64,000 bases of DNA from Planktothrix sp. FACHB-1365 (GCF_014697575.1 NZ_JACJSC010000003.1:62001-126000), one strand, 5' to 3'. Shown: positions 1-9,568, counted from the first letter of the stretch. Made by a program: numbers and translations. The notes: a model not told the origin generated them from the sequence alone.

Positions 1-2112
1 GTAAAAACCCCAGTTAAGCCTGTAAATCAATCTTCTCTTAAATCGACATCTCAAAATGATAGAGATCGACATATTTTACTCAATAAAGTTAAAAATTTTT
101 GGGTGAAAGGCGTTTTAGAAACATCCTTATATGGTCGAGCAATGATAGAATTAGGGTTAGAATTTCGTTTAGATTTGGTTGAAAGACCTTGGGATATTTT
201 ATGGGGAACTCCTGATGATCATCAAGACCGTTTATCGCAAGGAATAAAAGTGAGCCAAAAGTTTTTAGAATTGGGAGAAGGACGATCACTTTTAATTTTA
301 GGAGAACCCGGATCAGGAAAAACCACAACTTTATTAGAATTGGCGAAAGATTTAATTGAACACGCTGAACAAGATATTAATCAGTTAATTCCTGTGGTGT
401 TTAATTTATCTTCTTGGAAAGGTGGTAAACAAGGGATAAATGATTGGTTAATTTCTGAATTGAATACTCAATATCAAGTCTCTAAAGCCTTAGCAAAACG
501 GTTGGTTGAGTCAAATCAATTATTGTTATTATTAGATGGATTAGATGAAGTCAGTTTAGAAAATAGAGAAAACTGTGCGATCGCATTAAACCAATTTTTG
601 CAAACAAATGGGGATCATGAAATTGTTATTTGTAGTCGCATCAGTGATTATCAAGCACTCAAAACTCGCCTAAAATTACAAACTGCCATTTGTTTACAAC
701 CCTTAACTGTTGATCAAATTCAAGACTATTTTAATCGTGCAGGTTCAGAACTTACCACAGTAAAAGAGGCATTAAAAACCGATTTTATTTTACAAGAATT
801 AACAAAATCTCCCTTAATGTTGAGTATTATCACCCTAGCTTATTCAGGAATTTTACCTTCAGATTTCTTAGAATTTAGTACCATTGAAGGCAGAAGAAGC
901 CATTTATTTGATACTTATATTAAACGGATGTTCTTACGTCGCCGTGTAAACAAAGGCTATTCTCAGGAAAAAGTTATTCATTACTTAAGTTGCTTGGCTA
1001 AAAATATGGTAAAACACTCCCAAACCGTCTTTTCAATCGAATCTTTACAGTTAACTTGGTTAGATAAAAGTTGGCAAAAAGATATCTATACTAGCTTAGT
1101 GTATTTAATATTTAATCTAATTTTATGTGTTTTATTTCAAGTTATTCTATCTAGTGTTGTAACTTTATTTCGAGACACGATTCAGATTTCAAATGATTCT
1201 ATGATTATTATTTTTGATGGTTTATTTTTGGGATTGTTGAATGGTTATATATTGGGAACAATTTTTATTTTGCTGAGAAAAAAGTTATCAAATCCAATCG
1301 GAGCTATTTTATTAATCTTAATTAATGGATTCACTCAATTTATATTGTGGATGATCATTTCGCAAAATTCTATGGATTTTGGACTGATTGGCGGTTTGTC
1401 TGGCGGATTAATTGCACTAATTAATTTACAGTTAATCAATGATAAAATTGTTCCTACAGAGACCTTGAAATGGTCATGGAATCAGGCTAAAAAAAGTTTA
1501 ACCAGAAGTTTGTTTTGGGGATTAGGGATTGGAGCTTTCATTGGCATAACTTATACCTTTATTACGCTTTTAAATTTTGCTTTTACAATGACCTATAATA
1601 GTATTGATGAATCAATACCAACTTTTTCTTTTAAACTGGCAGAACAGCCTATTGTTCTTTTTGTTTTTATGTTAATTAATATTATGGTTTTCAGCTTAAT
1701 TTTTGAAATCATTGGAGGAATCATCGGAGGAATTTTAGGGGGATTAACGGGGACAACCATTGAAAACAGAACTATCCCGAATCAAGGAATTTTTCAATCG
1801 CTTAAAAATGCAGTTATTTTAAGCGTTGTTTCTATAATATTTTTAGAAATTTTTTCTAAAATTTTAGGTTTTTACTTGCCCATTTCAAACGGAATTACAT
1901 TAGGAATCTTAGTCGGATTAATAGGAGGAGGTAGCGCAGCTATTAAACATTTTATTCTGCGGTGTATTCTCTGTTTAAATCGATCTATTCCTTGGAATTA
2001 TGCTAAATTTTTAGATGTCGCTGTTGGCTGGATATTTTTACAAAAAATTGGAGGAAGCTATATCTTTATTCATCGCTTACTCTTAGAACATTTTGCTCAA
2101 TTAAATCGTTAA
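1..2112 (+). CDS. NACHT-domain NTPase with C-terminal membrane region (5' truncated)
   Basis: The reading frame is open from the first base of the window, so the true start lies upstream; a GTG at 103 is an internal codon. A Walker A motif (GEPGSGKTTT) lies about 100 codons into the window and a Walker B-type motif (LLLLLDGLDEV) about 75 codons later, the pattern of NACHT STAND ATPases. The second half holds several hydrophobic, glycine-rich segments that look membrane-spanning, and the end (HRLLLEHFAQ) matches the usual C-terminus of cyanobacterial NACHT proteins. No effector domain is visible in the part seen; it may lie upstream. The role is unknown; signalling or phage defence is possible. 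The next gene starts 6 bases after the stop, so the two are probably co-transcribed. Confidence 0.85.
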   Translation, partial: VKTPVKPVNQSSLKSTSQNDRDRHILLNKVKNFWVKGVLETSLYGRAMIELGLEFRLDLVERPWDILWGTPDDHQDRLSQGIKVSQKFLELGEGRSLLILGEPGSGKTTTLLELAKDLIEHAEQDINQLIPVVFNLSSWKGGKQGINDWLISELNTQYQVSKALAKRLVESNQLLLLLDGLDEVSLENRENCAIALNQFLQTNGDHEIVICSRISDYQALKTRLKLQTAICLQPLTVDQIQDYFNRAGSELTTVKEALKTDFILQELTKSPLMLSIITLAYSGILPSDFLEFSTIEGRRSHLFDTYIKRMFLRRRVNKGYSQEKVIHYLSCLAKNMVKHSQTVFSIESLQLTWLDKSWQKDIYTSLVYLIFNLILCVLFQVILSSVVTLFRDTIQISNDSMIIIFDGLFLGLLNGYILGTIFILLRKKLSNPIGAILLILINGFTQFILWMIISQNSMDFGLIGGLSGGLIALINLQLINDKIVPTETLKWSWNQAKKSLTRSLFWGLGIGAFIGITYTFITLLNFAFTMTYNSIDESIPTFSFKLAEQPIVLFVFMLINIMVFSLIFEIIGGIIGGILGGLTGTTIENRTIPNQGIFQSLKNAVILSVVSIIFLEIFSKILGFYLPISNGITLGILVGLIGGGSAAIKHFILRCILCLNRSIPWNYAKFLDVAVGWIFLQKIGGSYIFIHRLLLEHFAQLNR

Positions 2113-2118
2113 TTTAAC

Positions 2119-3456
2119 ATGAAAAACACAACCCGATTATTAATTGTTTTAAATATAACCTTAATCTCGATTGCCTTACTTTGGGTCATTGGGGGAAATA
2201 TCTATGCTCAACTGCAAAAGCAACCTATCGATCAATATTGGGATAATTTTTTTGAAAAAAAAATCGGAATAGTAAAAACCAATCAATCAGCTTTAAAACT
2301 CGAAAAATTAAAAAATATTGTTAATTCTTTTAACAAGTTAAATAATAGGGAAGCAATCAAGTTATATTTAGAAAATCAACTAGAAAATCCGTTACAAACT
2401 ATTGATATTGCCCCCCAACATCATATTTTAACTGATTTTGATCCTCAATTAACGGCTATTCGCCATCAAATTTTAACGAGTGATCCTCCTCAGTGGGATA
2501 CTGAAATCTATTTGAATCAGACTTGGGCAACTGTTTTACCTGGCTTTTTGTCCTTTGCTAATTTACAACAATTTTTAGCTTTAGATAGTTTAGATAAAAT
2601 CCGTTCAGGTCAAATTCAAGAAGTTTTAGATAATTTAGAACTCAGTTGGAGAATCCGAGAATCTATCAGAAAACAACCCACATTAATTGCTCAACTTGTT
2701 TCTCTAATTATAGATTCTTATTTGATTGGTTTATTTCGTAAGCTTGATTATGTACCTCCTGAATGGCAAGGTCGCATTAATCAGTTATTGAATCAGGATT
2801 ACTATAACTCTTTTTTGATCAGTAATGAGATGGAAATATGGGCTGCATATAATAGTTTATCTAATTTGTCAATTTACTTTTCTAATTTGTCAATTTACCT
2901 TAAAATTGTCAATAATGATGATAACGATGATAACGATGATAACCAATCCCAAAATATTTTTGCTCAATTTATTTATTTATTCCATAAACCTTACGGAACG
3001 TTTTCAGCGATTGATCTTTTTAGAAAAAGACATTTATTTTTTCAATCTATCCCTAATAAAAATTTTTGTGATTTTGATCCTGAGAAATTTAAAAAACAAT
3101 ATGAACAACCTCTAGAATCATGGAATTTGATGAAAGGTGAGGAATCATTATTAACAAATCGATGGCCGATATTATTCCGACAATTAATTAATTGGGAACT
3201 AACACTCAAGATTATACAAGTCAAGGAAATTGCTGCAAAACAAGGCAAATGGCCAGAGAAAGTTCCTGGACTAGAAACCTCAATTTGTGAAGATCGTCAA
3301 TGGATTTATAAGGTTTCTCCTGATGGTAAAACCATGTCAATTTCTTATAGTAAACCGCCTTCTTGGTGGCAAAAGCCCAAAATAGGAAAAGTTGACTACC
3401 CTTTAACTTATAGTAGCCAACAGATTCCTCGACTAAAACCTAAGTCAAAATCTTAA
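2119..3456 (+). CDS. membrane-anchored hypothetical protein, 445 aa
   Basis: I do not recognise a family. A single hydrophobic segment at residues 7-28 looks like an uncleaved signal anchor, leaving a large, mostly polar domain probably outside the cytoplasm. It starts 6 bases after the NACHT gene and probably shares its transcript, so a link to that NTPase is possible. The middle carries an in-frame 21-bp duplication and a 9-bp repeat that encodes an Asp/Asn-rich stretch (see the repeat entry), which suggests a tolerant loop. The C-terminus is basic and proline-rich. It converges on the amylase gene with only 10 bases between them. Confidence 0.75.
   Translation: MKNTTRLLIVLNITLISIALLWVIGGNIYAQLQKQPIDQYWDNFFEKKIGIVKTNQSALKLEKLKNIVNSFNKLNNREAIKLYLENQLENPLQTIDIAPQHHILTDFDPQLTAIRHQILTSDPPQWDTEIYLNQTWATVLPGFLSFANLQQFLALDSLDKIRSGQIQEVLDNLELSWRIRESIRKQPTLIAQLVSLIIDSYLIGLFRKLDYVPPEWQGRINQLLNQDYYNSFLISNEMEIWAAYNSLSNLSIYFSNLSIYLKIVNNDDNDDNDDNQSQNIFAQFIYLFHKPYGTFSAIDLFRKRHLFFQSIPNKNFCDFDPEKFKKQYEQPLESWNLMKGEESLLTNRWPILFRQLINWELTLKIIQVKEIAAKQGKWPEKVPGLETSICEDRQWIYKVSPDGKTMSISYSKPPSWWQKPKIGKVDYPLTYSSQQIPRLKPKSKS
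2860..2943 (+). repeat. in-frame slippage repeats inside the 445-aa gene
   Basis: A 21-bp unit (2860-2880) is repeated almost perfectly at 2881-2901 and encodes SNLSIYF/SNLSIYL. It is followed at 2914-2943 by three 9-bp units of the type AAYGATGAT that encode NDD repeats. Both keep the reading frame. Confidence 0.85.
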
Positions 3457-3466
3457 TATTTAATGG

Positions 3467-4942
3467 CTATTCCTGAACCCAAATAGAAACTGAACCCCCC
3501 TTACAAGAAAATTCACCCCAACCGGAATCATTCGTTTCAATGGGTTCTTGAATATTCCCCGTAAGGTCATAAAATTTAGTATTGGGTTTCCCGACTTCCA
3601 TCGGTTTAATTCCTTCTGGGCCATCACTTAAAATCACCGCCATTGCTTTCGGATGTTGTTCATCTCCTAAGCGAGTCCAACCAATAATATCGGGGTGATC
3701 AAAATAGTCATATTGAGGACCGTAGCCGTAATTTTGACGGGCATAAAGACACTGATCAATAAACGCTTTATGGGAGGGTAAAACGATTTTATAAGTATTC
3801 CCATCCCGTCCTCTATCTTCATATTCTGCACCGTAATAATCGGCGTGAAAAATACAAGGATAACCCTCTTGACGTAACAATATTATAGCATAAGCTAAGG
3901 GTTTAAACCAAGGTTCAACGACAGATTCTAAGGCTTGTAACGGTTGAGAATCATGGTTTTCAACAAAAGTAACGGCATTCATTGCCCGTCCTTTAATTAA
4001 ACTTCCATCCAGAATGGTTCGCATATCATAATATCCCCCAGCTTTACTGGCGTAGTGAAAATTATAATGTAGGGCAACATCAAACACCGACATTCGTTGA
4101 CCTACAGAGTCTAAATACCAATTCAAGATGCCAGTATCAGGCGCCCAATATTCCCCAACAATAAACAATTCTCGACCGACATATTTTTCCATAGTATCTA
4201 ACCATTCTGGGAAAAACCAACTGGAAATATGTTTAATGGCATCTAAGCGAAATCCATCCACACCCGTTGTATCCAGATACCATTTTCCCCAGTTGATCAT
4301 TTCCTGTCTGACTTCCTCATGTTGAAAGTCTAAATCTGCCCCCATTAAATAAGCAAAATTTCCAAATTCTAACGCCACATAATCATCAAAGGTTTTCCCC
4401 TCAAATAAATAAACTGTTCCCGATTCTTTGCTATATTCATCATAATCAACGGCATCAAAATGCCACCAATGCCACTCAAATTGAGAGTATTTTCCCTGAC
4501 GACCCGGAAAGTTAAACAGGGTGTAACCTTGAATATCTCTTAAATCTCCTTTTGGTGTTTTTCGATTATTATAAGGGAAAGGAATGGCTTTGGCAATTTC
4601 GGCTCCATCTGCCCCGATTCTGTGATTTAATACGATATCTGCATAAACTTGAATTCCTGCTTGATGCAAGCTATTAATGGCATCTAAATATTCTTGACGA
4701 GTGCCATATTTCGTTCTAATTGACCCTTTTTGATCAAATTCTCCTAAATCATACAAATCATACACGGCATATCCAACATCCATTCCACCATTTGCGCCTT
4801 TGTAAGCCGGTGGTAGCCATAAAGCCGTAATTCCTGCATCCGCTAACTCTTGGGCGTTAATTTTTGTTTTATCCCACAAGGTTCCATCGGCGGGGAGATA
4901 CCAATGGAAATATTGCATCATCACACCATTAAGTTTTGCCAT
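3467..4942 (-). CDS. cytoplasmic alpha-amylase (GH13)
   Basis: This glycoside hydrolase family 13 enzyme hydrolyses internal alpha-1,4 bonds of glycogen or starch-like glucan. The TIM-barrel signatures are all present in order: DIVLNHR (region I), DGFRLDAIKH with the nucleophile Asp (region II), FIVGEYW with the acid/base Glu (region III) and FVENHDSQP (region IV). There is no signal peptide, and the N-terminus (GVMMQYFHWYLPADGTLW) is typical of the 480-510-residue cytoplasmic bacterial amylases, so it probably acts in glycogen turnover. The length is normal. It is divergently oriented to the restriction-modification operon and converges on the upstream membrane protein gene. The specific subfamily is inference. 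Confidence 0.95.
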   Translation of the reverse strand: MAKLNGVMMQYFHWYLPADGTLWDKTKINAQELADAGITALWLPPAYKGANGGMDVGYAVYDLYDLGEFDQKGSIRTKYGTRQEYLDAINSLHQAGIQVYADIVLNHRIGADGAEIAKAIPFPYNNRKTPKGDLRDIQGYTLFNFPGRQGKYSQFEWHWWHFDAVDYDEYSKESGTVYLFEGKTFDDYVALEFGNFAYLMGADLDFQHEEVRQEMINWGKWYLDTTGVDGFRLDAIKHISSWFFPEWLDTMEKYVGRELFIVGEYWAPDTGILNWYLDSVGQRMSVFDVALHYNFHYASKAGGYYDMRTILDGSLIKGRAMNAVTFVENHDSQPLQALESVVEPWFKPLAYAIILLRQEGYPCIFHADYYGAEYEDRGRDGNTYKIVLPSHKAFIDQCLYARQNYGYGPQYDYFDHPDIIGWTRLGDEQHPKAMAVILSDGPEGIKPMEVGKPNTKFYDLTGNIQEPIETNDSGWGEFSCKGGSVSIWVQE

Positions 4943-5369
4943 GTTCCCTCATTGATATAAAATAGTAAGTATGATTGGGTTTGGGGTTAAGTCTCTTAAA
5001 TCCTTTGATTTAGATTAAAACAATCGCCTTTCTCCTTCCCTGGGAATATTATACTGAGAGTCATCACCCTAGAAGCCGTTTTTTGTAAATTTTTTTATCA
5101 AAGGTTATTGGTTTAAAACTAGATCCGCTATTTCCTATTTAAACTCTATTAAGCAATAAAAACAAGAGGAGTTACTTCAAAACGCAAAAAGTGAAATTAA
5201 TTGTTTAGGAAAAGTAGTTAATATGGAAATTTAGCCAGAATAGATATACAGCCTAACTAGGCTATTGTCATGGAAGTTAACGTAGAATATTAGTGATTGC
5301 CCATTAATCAGTAAGACATAGCAGATACCTGCTATAACTTTATAAAGAAAGGTTTATAGTGAAAAAAAG
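4943..5369. other. divergent intergenic region between amylase and hsdM-like gene
   Basis: This AT-rich region should hold the promoters of both divergent transcription units. Apart from the short inverted repeat at 5319-5334, I see no gene or RNA in it. Confidence 0.5.
5319..5334. promoter_or_regulatory. inverted repeat upstream of the restriction-modification operon
   Basis: A perfect 6-bp inverted repeat, TAGCAG/CTGCTA with a 4-base spacer, ends 35 bases before the methylase start. It could be an operator for autoregulation by the methylase or another protein, or simply a hairpin in the leader. No controller (C) protein gene is seen. Confidence 0.3.
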
Positions 5370-6974
5370 GTGGTTTCAGTGGTTCGTATCAGAAACAAGA
5401 TTAATCAACAAGATAGTAATAGTGCAAATTTAGGATTTGAGGAAAAGCTATGGAAGGTGGCTGACAAATTGCGGGGTCAGATGGATGCTGCTGAGTATAA
5501 GCATATTGTATTAGGACTAATATTTTTAAAGTATATTTCAGATAGCTGTGAAGAACATTATCACCAGCTAGAGTTATGGACAGAGACATCATCTAACAAC
5601 TATTATGTTGGACAAGAAAGAGGATATCATCAAGTTCTCGAAGATCAACAGCAGAATTCAGCTAAACATTTATTTTTGGTTCCCCAAAAAGCTCGCTGGT
5701 CATATATAAAAGTTAATTCTAGAAGTTCTGACATTGGTAAAATTATTGACTCAGCAATGCACTTAATTGAACAGGAAAATCCATCCTTAAAAAGCATTCT
5801 ACCTAAAAATTTTTCCCGTTCTTCGCTTGATCAACGACGATTAGGTGAGTTGGTTGAATTGATTGGAACCATTGGTCTAGGGGATACAGAAAGCCGAGCA
5901 AGAGATATTTTGGGAAGAGTTTATGAATATTTTTTAGGGCGATTTGCTGGCTTAGAAGCTAAGGGGGGTGAATTCTATACACCCCAATCAGTAGTCAACC
6001 TTTTGGTTGAAATGATTCAGCCTTATAAAGGGTCTGTTTATGATCCCTGCTGCGGTTCAGGCGGAATGTTTGTCCAGTCAGAAAAATTTGTAGAAGCTCA
6101 TGGAGGTAAATCGGAGGATCTGTTAATATATGGTCAAGAATCCAATCCTACAACATGGCGTTTGTGCAAGATGAATTTAGCCTTGAGAAAAATTGAAGGA
6201 AATATAGGTTTTCATCACGCAGATACATTTCATAACGATTTACATCCAAATCTTAAAGCAGACTACATTCTGGCAAATCCACCATTTAACATGAGTGATT
6301 GGGGAGGTGAACATCTCAGACAAGATCGGCGTTGGCAATATGGTACTCCTCCTATTAATAATGCTAACTTTGCATGGGTAGAACACATCGTTTCTCATCT
6401 GGCATCAGATGGAGTAGCAGGTTTTGTATTGTCTAATGGAGCTTTGAATCACAGTCAAGGAGACGGTGTGATTCGAGAGGCTTTAATTGAAGCTGATTTG
6501 ATTGATTGTATTGTTGCTTTACCCGTTCAACTTTTTTATACAACACAAATTGCTGCCTGTTTATGGATCATTGCTCGTAATAAACAAAATGCTAAATACC
6601 GTGATCGTAGAGGTAAAACGCTTTTTATATATGCCCATTCTTTTGGTGAAATGGTTGATAGAACCCACCGAATCCTTACAGATGCTGAAATATCAAGAAT
6701 TGCAAGAACATATCAAGATTGGCGTAGTCAAGAAAATTTTCTTGATTATAGGGACATCCCAGGTTTTTGTAAATCTGCGACCTTAGAAGAGATTCGTTCA
6801 CATAAAATGTCCTTAGTCCCAGGAAGATATGTTGGCTTTGACGAGGAATTAACGAAACATTGGGATATTCAGCGCCTTCAAACAGAGCTTGCTGATGTTG
6901 AAGCTCGTCTTAACGAAATCACAAAAGCGTCTAATTCTGCTGTTAAAGTTCTTAAGGAATTGTTGCATGGCTGA
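5370..6974 (+). CDS. hsdM: Type I-like N6-adenine DNA methyltransferase (M subunit)
   Basis: This is the DNA-modification subunit of a restriction-modification system, methylating adenine with S-adenosylmethionine. The N-terminal helical HsdM domain (LWKVADKLRGQMDAAEYKH) is followed by the catalytic domain with GEFYTPQSVV, the SAM-binding DPCCGSGGMF and the catalytic NPPF motif. At 534 residues the length is usual. The start is a GTG at 5370; a second in-frame GTG at 5379 has AAGG at better spacing and may be the true start. The stop overlaps the start of the S gene by 8 bases (ATGGCTGA), so the two are translationally coupled. No HsdR helicase-nuclease is present; an HNH-like protein follows the S gene instead. 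Confidence 0.93.
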   Translation: MVSVVRIRNKINQQDSNSANLGFEEKLWKVADKLRGQMDAAEYKHIVLGLIFLKYISDSCEEHYHQLELWTETSSNNYYVGQERGYHQVLEDQQQNSAKHLFLVPQKARWSYIKVNSRSSDIGKIIDSAMHLIEQENPSLKSILPKNFSRSSLDQRRLGELVELIGTIGLGDTESRARDILGRVYEYFLGRFAGLEAKGGEFYTPQSVVNLLVEMIQPYKGSVYDPCCGSGGMFVQSEKFVEAHGGKSEDLLIYGQESNPTTWRLCKMNLALRKIEGNIGFHHADTFHNDLHPNLKADYILANPPFNMSDWGGEHLRQDRRWQYGTPPINNANFAWVEHIVSHLASDGVAGFVLSNGALNHSQGDGVIREALIEADLIDCIVALPVQLFYTTQIAACLWIIARNKQNAKYRDRRGKTLFIYAHSFGEMVDRTHRILTDAEISRIARTYQDWRSQENFLDYRDIPGFCKSATLEEIRSHKMSLVPGRYVGFDEELTKHWDIQRLQTELADVEARLNEITKASNSAVKVLKELLHG

Positions 6975-7683
6975 ACCACTTCTAAAATGCCCTAGTAATT
7001 GGGTACATACGACTTTGGAACCGAACCCAAAAAGTGAATTAATCACCTATGTTGATAGCGGAGGTACTCCTAGCACTAAGAATGAAGAGAATTGGGATGG
7101 TGAAATTCCCTGGTTAACTCCAAAAGAAATAACCAATTTTACAGATACAATCTACGTTTCTGACACCGAAAGAAAAATTACAGACAAAGGACTAAAAAAT
7201 AGTGCAGCAAAACTATTACCAACCGGGACGGTAATGTTAACAAAACGCGCTCCGGTTGGTGCTGTTGCCATCAACGCAGTTCCAATGGCAACAAATCAAG
7301 GCTTTCTAAATTTTCAGTGTGGTTCTAAACTTCGAGCTCTTTATTTGGCTTATTGGTTTAAAGCTAATAAAGTTTACTTGAATATGATTGCTAATGGCTC
7401 AACTTACCCAGAATTATATAAATCTGATTTGTTTGAGTTACATCTTGCAGTTCCCTCTTTAGAAGAGCAAGATGCTATTCTTAGTGTTATTAGTGCCATA
7501 CAATATGTTTCACTGCTTGGGCTTCCCCTGGAGCAGTCTATGACTACGCCTGAACAAATGATCAAGATGCAGGAACAAAACCGTAGATTGCGTATTATTC
7601 GAGATGCTATCTTGCCAAAACTTCTATCGGGTGAGTTAGATGTTTCAAAGATTTATGCCAGATTTACAGAGGTTTTAATATGA
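6967..7683 (+). CDS. hsdS: half-size Type I-like specificity subunit (S), single TRD
   Basis: This is the DNA-recognition subunit for the upstream methylase. I chose the ATG at 6967 because it overlaps the M stop and removes 26 residues that only repeat the other frame. The protein has 238 residues, about half of a normal HsdS: one target-recognition domain (GGTPSTKNEENWDGEIPWLTP is the family's conserved entry) and one spacer/coiled-coil segment (EEQDAILSVI to MIKMQEQNRRLRIIRDAILPKL). Half-S subunits act as dimers and then recognise palindromic split sites. The gene overlaps the next one by 4 bases (ATGA). The exact target site cannot be read from the sequence. Confidence 0.9.
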   Translation: MAEPLLKCPSNWVHTTLEPNPKSELITYVDSGGTPSTKNEENWDGEIPWLTPKEITNFTDTIYVSDTERKITDKGLKNSAAKLLPTGTVMLTKRAPVGAVAINAVPMATNQGFLNFQCGSKLRALYLAYWFKANKVYLNMIANGSTYPELYKSDLFELHLAVPSLEEQDAILSVISAIQYVSLLGLPLEQSMTTPEQMIKMQEQNRRLRIIRDAILPKLLSGELDVSKIYARFTEVLI

Positions 7684-8966
7684 TTTTATCGAGTCTGCCA
7701 AAACTTTGTGGTACTGATGGTTGTCGTTTACTTTCAGGACATTCAGGAAAACACAATCCTTATCCTACCTCAGCTTGGAGTTTTATGGAGGAGAAGGATC
7801 AAAATAAATTAGCTAAAGCTGGGTTTGCGACTCCTCGCGGTGGAGCTAAAGGAGCATATCAAAATCACGTTGTTCGTAGTAATCGAGTGATAATACCCTA
7901 TGAACGATTGTCAATTGTTCCTTTTCAGGAATATAAAGACGGATATGTAATTCGCCTCTATCCAGAACAATATTTTGAATCTGCTGGTGTTCCAAAACCA
8001 AGCTTTATAATAGGGAAAGAATCTTGGATTGTTGTTGGACAGAATGCTTTTGTTTTATATAGAACACATCGAGGATTAGAAAGTTTTCCTCCTTTAACAA
8101 CTTGGAGCGTTTGCCATCTTGAAAAAAATGGTGAGCCTTCAACAAAACGAGGTAGAGATGTTCGAGATGTTGGTCATTATGTTTTACAAATCCCAACTTC
8201 GGATGGTAAGGATAAGCGCAAAGAAGGAGCCGTACAAGGAATATTTGCTCCAGAATATGCTGATCAGGAAACCAACTATCTATGTAAGTGTGTATTGGCT
8301 TGGTTAATTACTCAAACTATAGGCAGTCCTTATGTGATGACTCAAGCAAAACATCTACAAGCCATCTTAGATCAAGAAGGCTTATTAGATGTGTCCAATT
8401 ATGAGTACAAAGGCGTAATCAGGCATGGTCTATCGAGTTGCCCCTTATGTCTTCGCTTCATACGATATCAAGAACTTCATGCCTCAGCAACATACGAGGA
8501 TGATCTGAGTTTTGGAAATGCTGCCGGACAGGTTGAAGGATCTATTCGCTCAACAATTGTAAATCTATTTCATATTGAACCGCTTGTATACGATCAGATC
8601 ACACATATTCCGTCTAACGTTGCTTGGGGACACCATTCTTGTAATACTCGTTTAGGACAGAGGCGATGTCGCTCACTTGCTGAACTCATTGAATTAGATT
8701 TAAAAGTTGGTATCATCAGACCTGAAGGTATTGAAACTTTTGGCTGGATGAGTGAAGATTATGAAATGATTCGCTCTCCTTTGGGATCAGTTTGGATACG
8801 AATTAGTGATAATAATGCGGAAGATGCTCCTCCTCAGCAAGGAGATTTGCTAGTTGATAATCCTCCTGTCGCAGTTGATCCTGTAACTGGTACGGGGGAA
8901 ATGCTAACTTTAATACCTGAGTTGGAAGATGAAGAGTTAGAAAACGAAGACGACGGGGATTTGTAA
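7680..8966 (+). CDS. probable HNH-like restriction endonuclease of the M-S operon (BstXI-like arrangement)
   Basis: This 428-residue protein is coupled to the S gene by an ATGA overlap, which makes it the likely nuclease of the system. No Walker motifs or DEAD-box helicase are present, so it is not HsdR. A C-x2-C pair at residues 254 and 257 (CPLC) and a later GHHSCNTRLGQR motif (His318, His319, Cys321, Asn322) look like a zinc-supported HNH (beta-beta-alpha metal) active site. The N-terminus is also Cys/His rich (CGTDGC...SGHSGKH), and the C-terminus is very acidic. From memory, BstXI is also encoded by M, S and R genes; the similarity to R.BstXI itself is inference from context. It could instead be an unrelated nuclease family. 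Confidence 0.65.
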   Translation: MILSSLPKLCGTDGCRLLSGHSGKHNPYPTSAWSFMEEKDQNKLAKAGFATPRGGAKGAYQNHVVRSNRVIIPYERLSIVPFQEYKDGYVIRLYPEQYFESAGVPKPSFIIGKESWIVVGQNAFVLYRTHRGLESFPPLTTWSVCHLEKNGEPSTKRGRDVRDVGHYVLQIPTSDGKDKRKEGAVQGIFAPEYADQETNYLCKCVLAWLITQTIGSPYVMTQAKHLQAILDQEGLLDVSNYEYKGVIRHGLSSCPLCLRFIRYQELHASATYEDDLSFGNAAGQVEGSIRSTIVNLFHIEPLVYDQITHIPSNVAWGHHSCNTRLGQRRCRSLAELIELDLKVGIIRPEGIETFGWMSEDYEMIRSPLGSVWIRISDNNAEDAPPQQGDLLVDNPPVAVDPVTGTGEMLTLIPELEDEELENEDDGDL

Positions 8967-9013
8967 ACTAAATTTGTAAACTAAAAATACCCACTTAAAC
9001 AGGGTTGATCAAA

Positions 9014-9568
9014 ATGACACTATCAATCGCAAAATGGAAACTAGACGACTATCACCGCATCGTTGAAATGGGTTTACTCGATGAACGCCCCGTTGAACTG
9101 CTGTATGGAGAAATTGTTCAAATGTCCCCAGAAGGAGAACCCCACGCCTACTATAGTCGAACTGCTGGCGAGTACCTCATGCGGATACTCGGTGATCGCG
9201 CTTTAGTCAGTCAAGCTAAACCCATCACCCTCCCTAACGACTCCGAACCCGAACCCGATATTGCTATTGTTCAACGTTTGGGGCGAGAATATCTCAGCCA
9301 TCATCCCTATCCTGAAAATATTTTTTGGGTGATCGAATATTCCCAGTCCAGCTTAGAAAAAGATTCAACGGTAAAATATCGCCTTTATGCTGAAGCGGGA
9401 ATTGCCGAATATTGGTTGGTTAACCTAGCGCGTCGGGAACTGATTATTTATCGTGATCCCCGTGATGGTGAATATGGCTCTAAAATGACTTTAACGGAAG
9501 GTGAAGTCACACCCCTAGCCTTTGCAGAAATTGAAATTCCCGTTGAAGCCCTGATTTCAGCAGATTGA
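9014..9568 (+). CDS. Uma2 family putative nuclease (DUF820)
   Basis: This is a member of the Uma2/DUF820 family, which is greatly expanded in cyanobacteria and has a PD-(D/E)xK nuclease fold; the physiological role is not established. The typical blocks are visible: ERPVELLYGEIVQMSPEGEPH near the N-terminus, EPEPDIAIV in the middle, and the catalytic stretch VIEYSQSSLEKDSTVKYRLY followed by AGIAEYWLVN. I prefer the ATG at 9014 over the upstream TTG at 9005. At 184 residues the length is normal. It follows the restriction operon by 47 bases but is probably independent of it. Confidence 0.9.
   Translation: MTLSIAKWKLDDYHRIVEMGLLDERPVELLYGEIVQMSPEGEPHAYYSRTAGEYLMRILGDRALVSQAKPITLPNDSEPEPDIAIVQRLGREYLSHHPYPENIFWVIEYSQSSLEKDSTVKYRLYAEAGIAEYWLVNLARRELIIYRDPRDGEYGSKMTLTEGEVTPLAFAEIEIPVEALISAD

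Noticed and set aside
6889-6966. N-terminal extension of the S subunit overlapping hsdM
   Set aside because: The ATG at 6967 gives the coupled start and a family-like N-terminus.
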